Assembly (NCBI GenBank): GCA_947253155.1
Contig: CAMXYK010000012.1
Span: 1 to 33,204 of the forward strand
Length of the DNA: 33,204 nucleotides
Direction of reading: 5' to 3'
From: an uncultured Bifidobacteriaceae bacterium
GTDB taxonomy: Bacteria; Actinomycetota; Actinomycetes; Actinomycetales; Bifidobacteriaceae
Shown here piece after piece: positions 30,121 to 33,204 of the stretch (its first letter is position 1; every line of letters begins with the position of its first letter). Both the position numbers and the translations under genes were made by a program. The notes beneath the pieces are model-generated. The model saw nothing but the letters and a program-made list of their open reading frames with translations. It made no database searches and had not been told where the DNA came from.

Positions 30121-31670
30121 TAATTTTGCGCAAAATTATGTGAGTGCTCTTTAACATAGTCAGGCATTTCTGCAATATCAATAACGTCAGTAAATCTTGG
30201 CGTTTGCTTTTCAAGATTGCGAAGCGCACTAGGAGCTTTAGTATTAGTTTCTTTACTAAGAGCATCCATGCACTCAAAATCGTTCATATCTTGCACATTT
30301 TGAAGCGACAAAGCTTCCGCAACAACTCGTGGGAATTTATACGGGCTTGCAGTGCTTAAAAGCACTCGCGGCACGCTTTCGTCGTGTGGAATATGTTGCA
30401 TAACGAAGTAGCCGCAAGCAGTATGAGGATCAATCATATACTCATATTTATTCCAACAATCGTTAATAGCGTCACGAATTTGAGCTTCATTTGCCCATCC
30501 GCAACCAAATAGCTTGCGTATTTTAGCGAGCAAATCTTCAGGAATCTCAAACGCACCCCACTGAGATAAATCATTCATAAGCATTTGAATCAAACGCGTA
30601 TCTTTATCGCACATGTAATAAAGCATTCGCTCCAAATTAGAAGAAACTAGAATATCCATAGAAGGAGCAACAGTGTGGTGGAAAGTGCGCTGACGGTTAT
30701 AAGTGCCACTTACCAAAAAATCAAATAGCACGTTATTGCTATTGCTTGCCACAATAAGATGTTTTACAGGAAGACCAAGCATTTTTGCGTAATATCCTGC
30801 AAGAATATCGCCAAAATTGCCAGTCGGCACGCAAAACTCAACTTCGTCACCAAGCTTTATTGCTTTACGCTCAACAAGTTGCTTATAAGCAGCAAAATAG
30901 TATACGACTTGCGGCACAAGCCTGCCAACATTAATCGAATTAGCTGAAGATAGCGAAGTGTTGTCGTTTTCCTTCAGATTTTTAGTAAGCTCACTATTAG
31001 TAAATATTTGCTTTACGCCAGTTTGAGCATCGTCAAAATTGCCGCGAACCGCGCAAACTCGCACGTTCTCGCCAGTTTGAGTTGTCATTTGCAATTCTTG
31101 AACGCAGCTAACTTTGCCTTCTGGGTAGAAAGTAATCATAGAAGTGCCAGGAACGTCCGCAAAACCAGCCAAAGCTGCTTTTCCAGTGTCTCCAGAAGTT
31201 GCGGTAAGAATCATAACTTTTTGATTGCTTTGTGATTCGCCATCTTCACTTTGGTTTTGATTTTCACCTTTGTTTTGGGTTCGAGACATTAATTGCGGCA
31301 ACATTTGCAAAGCTACGTCTTTAAAAGCGCAAGTAGGCCCGTGGAAAAGTTCCATAACATAATCTTTAGTTGAACCAAGCTGCTTAATAGGCGTAATAGC
31401 AGAATCCGACCATTGATTTCCGTAAGCAAGTTTTATGCAATCAGAAAGTTCTTCTTTAGAATAATCCGGAAGTAAAATTTGCAAAACATCTTGCGCAATT
31501 TCTTGATACGTTTTGTTTGGCAAATTAGAAATATCGTAACGTACGCTTCCTAGATTATCGTCTACAAATAATCCGCCATCTTCAGCAATACCTTGACGAA
31601 TTGCCTGTTTTGCTGTGCATGTTGGCTTTTGCGAACGCGTGCTATGGAAAGTAGCTGTATCTTTTGCCAT
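30120..31670 (-). CDS. thrC: Threonine synthase (ThrC)
   Basis: ThrC converts O-phosphohomoserine to threonine with pyridoxal phosphate. The 516-residue protein is the longer (yeast/E. coli-like) class, with an N-terminal GIAEDGGLFV start. The PLP lysine is expected at Lys117 in HGPTCAFKDVALQ, and the phosphate loop is TSGDTGKAAL. A Gln/Asn/Ser/Gly-rich insertion (residues about 131-151) separates these two motifs and looks like expanded low-complexity sequence. The gene is divergent from proA. A 14-bp repeat array and then a terminator follow its stop codon. Confidence 0.95.
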   Translation of the reverse strand: MAKDTATFHSTRSQKPTCTAKQAIRQGIAEDGGLFVDDNLGSVRYDISNLPNKTYQEIAQDVLQILLPDYSKEELSDCIKLAYGNQWSDSAITPIKQLGSTKDYVMELFHGPTCAFKDVALQMLPQLMSRTQNKGENQNQSEDGESQSNQKVMILTATSGDTGKAALAGFADVPGTSMITFYPEGKVSCVQELQMTTQTGENVRVCAVRGNFDDAQTGVKQIFTNSELTKNLKENDNTSLSSANSINVGRLVPQVVYYFAAYKQLVERKAIKLGDEVEFCVPTGNFGDILAGYYAKMLGLPVKHLIVASNSNNVLFDFLVSGTYNRQRTFHHTVAPSMDILVSSNLERMLYYMCDKDTRLIQMLMNDLSQWGAFEIPEDLLAKIRKLFGCGWANEAQIRDAINDCWNKYEYMIDPHTACGYFVMQHIPHDESVPRVLLSTASPYKFPRVVAEALSLQNVQDMNDFECMDALSKETNTKAPSALRNLEKQTPRFTDVIDIAEMPDYVKEHSHNFAQN

Positions 31671-31842
31671 AATGTCTCCGTAACCAAGTGTTTATATGGA
31701 ATACTTATGCAAATTATTTGCAAGTCTGCTATAAAATATGGTACCTGAAGCGCTGGGCGAACGGGCGTGTGCTAATCTCATATTTATGACAACTTTTGAT
31801 TCTAAACAGGAAAATAACGCCAATAATCTACAAGGGGGAACG

Positions 31843-33120
31843 TTGAGCGTTGACGATTTAGTTAATGAGCGTTCAGATTCAGCAAGGCTTGCTTGGCGAG
31901 ACTTTTCCAAAACGGATACTAGAACCAAAAATGAGCTTCTTGAAAAAATGGCAGACGCTTTGGATTTAGCAGCTTCGAGTATTGCTGAAGCTAATGAAAA
32001 AGATTTGAATGAAGCTAAAGCGCACGGCATGGATGCTGGAAAGCTCGACAGGCTTAAATTTGACGAAGAGCGCATTAAAAAATCTGCTCAAAGCGTTAGA
32101 AATATTGCGCAATTGCAAGATCCTGTTGGGGAAGTAGTTCGCGGTTACACTCTTCCTAATGGAATTAAGCTTTCGCAAGTGCGCGTGCCAATTGGCGTTA
32201 TGGGAATGATTTATGAGGCTCGCCCGAATGTAACTATTGATGTTGCTGCTTTGTGCATAAAGTCCGGTAATGCTGCGATTTTGCGCGGTGGAAGTGCAGC
32301 TCAGCATACGAATCATGCCAGCATTGAGGTTATTCAGTCGGTTCTTAAAGAAGCTAATTTTAGTGCGAATTTAATTCAGTCGGTTGACGATTTGGGAAGA
32401 TCGGGAGCTACAGCAATGATGCACGCGCACGGGCATATTGACGTTCTTGTTCCTCGAGGCAGCGCAAATCTTATTGCTACGGTTGTTCAAGAGTCTATAG
32501 TGCCGGTTATTGAAACTGGAGCTGGCAACGTGCATATTTATGTTGATGAAAGCGCGGATATTAAAAAAGCAATCCCGATTGTTATTAATGCAAAAACTCA
32601 ACGCGTAGGCGTGTGCAATGCTGCAGAAAAATTATTGGTAAATCGCAATATTGCGCAGGAATTTTTACCGCAAGTTGGCGCTGCTTTAGCTGAACATAAT
32701 GTTATTTTGCACGCTGACGATAAATCTTACGAAATTTTGCAAAATGCTAATATCGATGGTTTGCAACTTGAGCACGCAAACGGCGATGATTGGAAGCGCG
32801 AGTATTTGTCGCTAAATATGGGCGTAAAAATTGTGGAAGATGACTTAGAGGCTGCAAATCATATAGCTAAATATTCCACAGGGCATACTGAAACAATTAT
32901 TGCTGAAGATTACGCTACTATTCAGCGTTTTATTGCGAATGTAGATTCAGCAGTAGTGATGGTGAACGCTTCGACGCGCTTTACGGATGGTGGAGAGTTC
33001 GGCTTTGGTGCGGAGCTTGGAATATCGACGCAAAAATTGCATGCAAGAGGTCCGATGGGTTTGCGCGAAATGACCACAACCAAATGGATCGGCTACGGCA
33101 GCGGTCAAATACGTTTATAG
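31843..33120 (+). CDS. proA: Gamma-glutamyl phosphate reductase (ProA)
   Basis: ProA reduces gamma-glutamyl phosphate to glutamate semialdehyde with NADPH in proline synthesis. The core matches the family, with IYEARPNVTIDVAALC, RGG, and catalytic Cys258 in VGVCNAAEKLL. The end KLHARGPMGL...TTKWIGYG is also conserved. The start is uncertain. The frame is open from ATG 31738, which is just after a TATAAAAT box and probably not transcribed. ATG 31786 has no ribosome site. TTG 31843 has AAGGGGG four bases upstream and gives 425 residues, close to the usual ~417. I chose the last. proB is not in the window. Confidence 0.93.
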   Translation: MSVDDLVNERSDSARLAWRDFSKTDTRTKNELLEKMADALDLAASSIAEANEKDLNEAKAHGMDAGKLDRLKFDEERIKKSAQSVRNIAQLQDPVGEVVRGYTLPNGIKLSQVRVPIGVMGMIYEARPNVTIDVAALCIKSGNAAILRGGSAAQHTNHASIEVIQSVLKEANFSANLIQSVDDLGRSGATAMMHAHGHIDVLVPRGSANLIATVVQESIVPVIETGAGNVHIYVDESADIKKAIPIVINAKTQRVGVCNAAEKLLVNRNIAQEFLPQVGAALAEHNVILHADDKSYEILQNANIDGLQLEHANGDDWKREYLSLNMGVKIVEDDLEAANHIAKYSTGHTETIIAEDYATIQRFIANVDSAVVMVNASTRFTDGGEFGFGAELGISTQKLHARGPMGLREMTTTKWIGYGSGQIRL

Positions 33121-33147
33121 TTTTTGCACTGAGCGTGTACGTTCGCG

Positions 33148-33185
33148 CGCTCCAAATGTGAGGTGGTTTTCTCGTGTTTGGAGCG
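33148..33185 (+). terminator. Terminator hairpin after proA
   Basis: CGCTCCAAA (33148-33156) pairs perfectly with TTTGGAGCG (33177-33185), and six more base pairs (three of them G-U) extend the stem inward. The stop codon of proA is 28 bp upstream. The tail TTGTGTGGTTTT is only moderately T-rich. Confidence 0.75.
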
Positions 33186-33204
33186 TTGTGTGGTTTTAAA
33201 CCCT

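Noticed and set aside
31738..31842. N-terminal extension of ProA from ATG 31738
   Set aside because: The ATG follows a TATAAAAT box by a few bases, lacks a ribosome site, and makes the protein about 43 residues longer than the family norm.

Overview
The window is a low-GC chromosomal segment of an actinobacterium of the family Bifidobacteriaceae, most probably Gardnerella or a close relative. This is inferred from the AT-rich base composition and the gene order ftsK-pgsA-cinA-DUF3046-recA-recX. A single-chain PurL with a fused glutaminase domain and an actinobacterial LexA box upstream of recA also fit. No insertion sequence, prophage, CRISPR array or rRNA was seen. Almost every gene belongs to a recognisable housekeeping family.

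Layout. Positions 1-170 hold an unassigned GC-rich edge and a terminator. An acetolactate synthase-type ThDP enzyme (minus) diverges from an ion-transporter-superfamily permease (plus). A tRNA-Arg(TCT) follows and converges on a Fur/Zur-type regulator that closes a purE-purK-fur transcription unit (minus). Next comes a cell-envelope island. On the minus strand it has an alpha/beta-hydrolase and a large MprF-like (DUF2156) aminoacyl-lipid synthase, 5 bp apart. On the plus strand it has an LtaS-family phosphoglycerol transferase. This island splits the purine genes. The rest of the pathway lies beyond it on the minus strand, in transcription order purT, purC, purL, purF, purM, purD. Together the cluster encodes most steps from PRPP to SAICAR, with formate-dependent PurT serving the third step; purB and purH are not here.

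A tRNA-His with a strong terminator and an array of three 41-bp dyad repeats precede the rightward genome-maintenance block: ftsK, pgsA, cinA (C-terminal domain), a DUF3046 gene, SOS-controlled recA, and recX. The block ends against convergent thrC, and proA diverges from thrC at the right end.

The most unusual content is not the genes but the small structures around them. (i) Three 41-bp dyad repeats with exactly 11-bp spacers (52-bp period) sit upstream of ftsK. (ii) The purC leader has nested hairpins and two competing pairing partners; the purF leader shows a similar choice. (iii) In-frame microsatellites occur in the MprF-like gene (12 bp), recA (15 bp) and recX (18 bp). Related 14-bp arrays start at the stop codons of recA and thrC. 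(iv) A perfect DnaA-box match lies in the recA leader. All calls come from reading the sequence; no database search or folding program was run.
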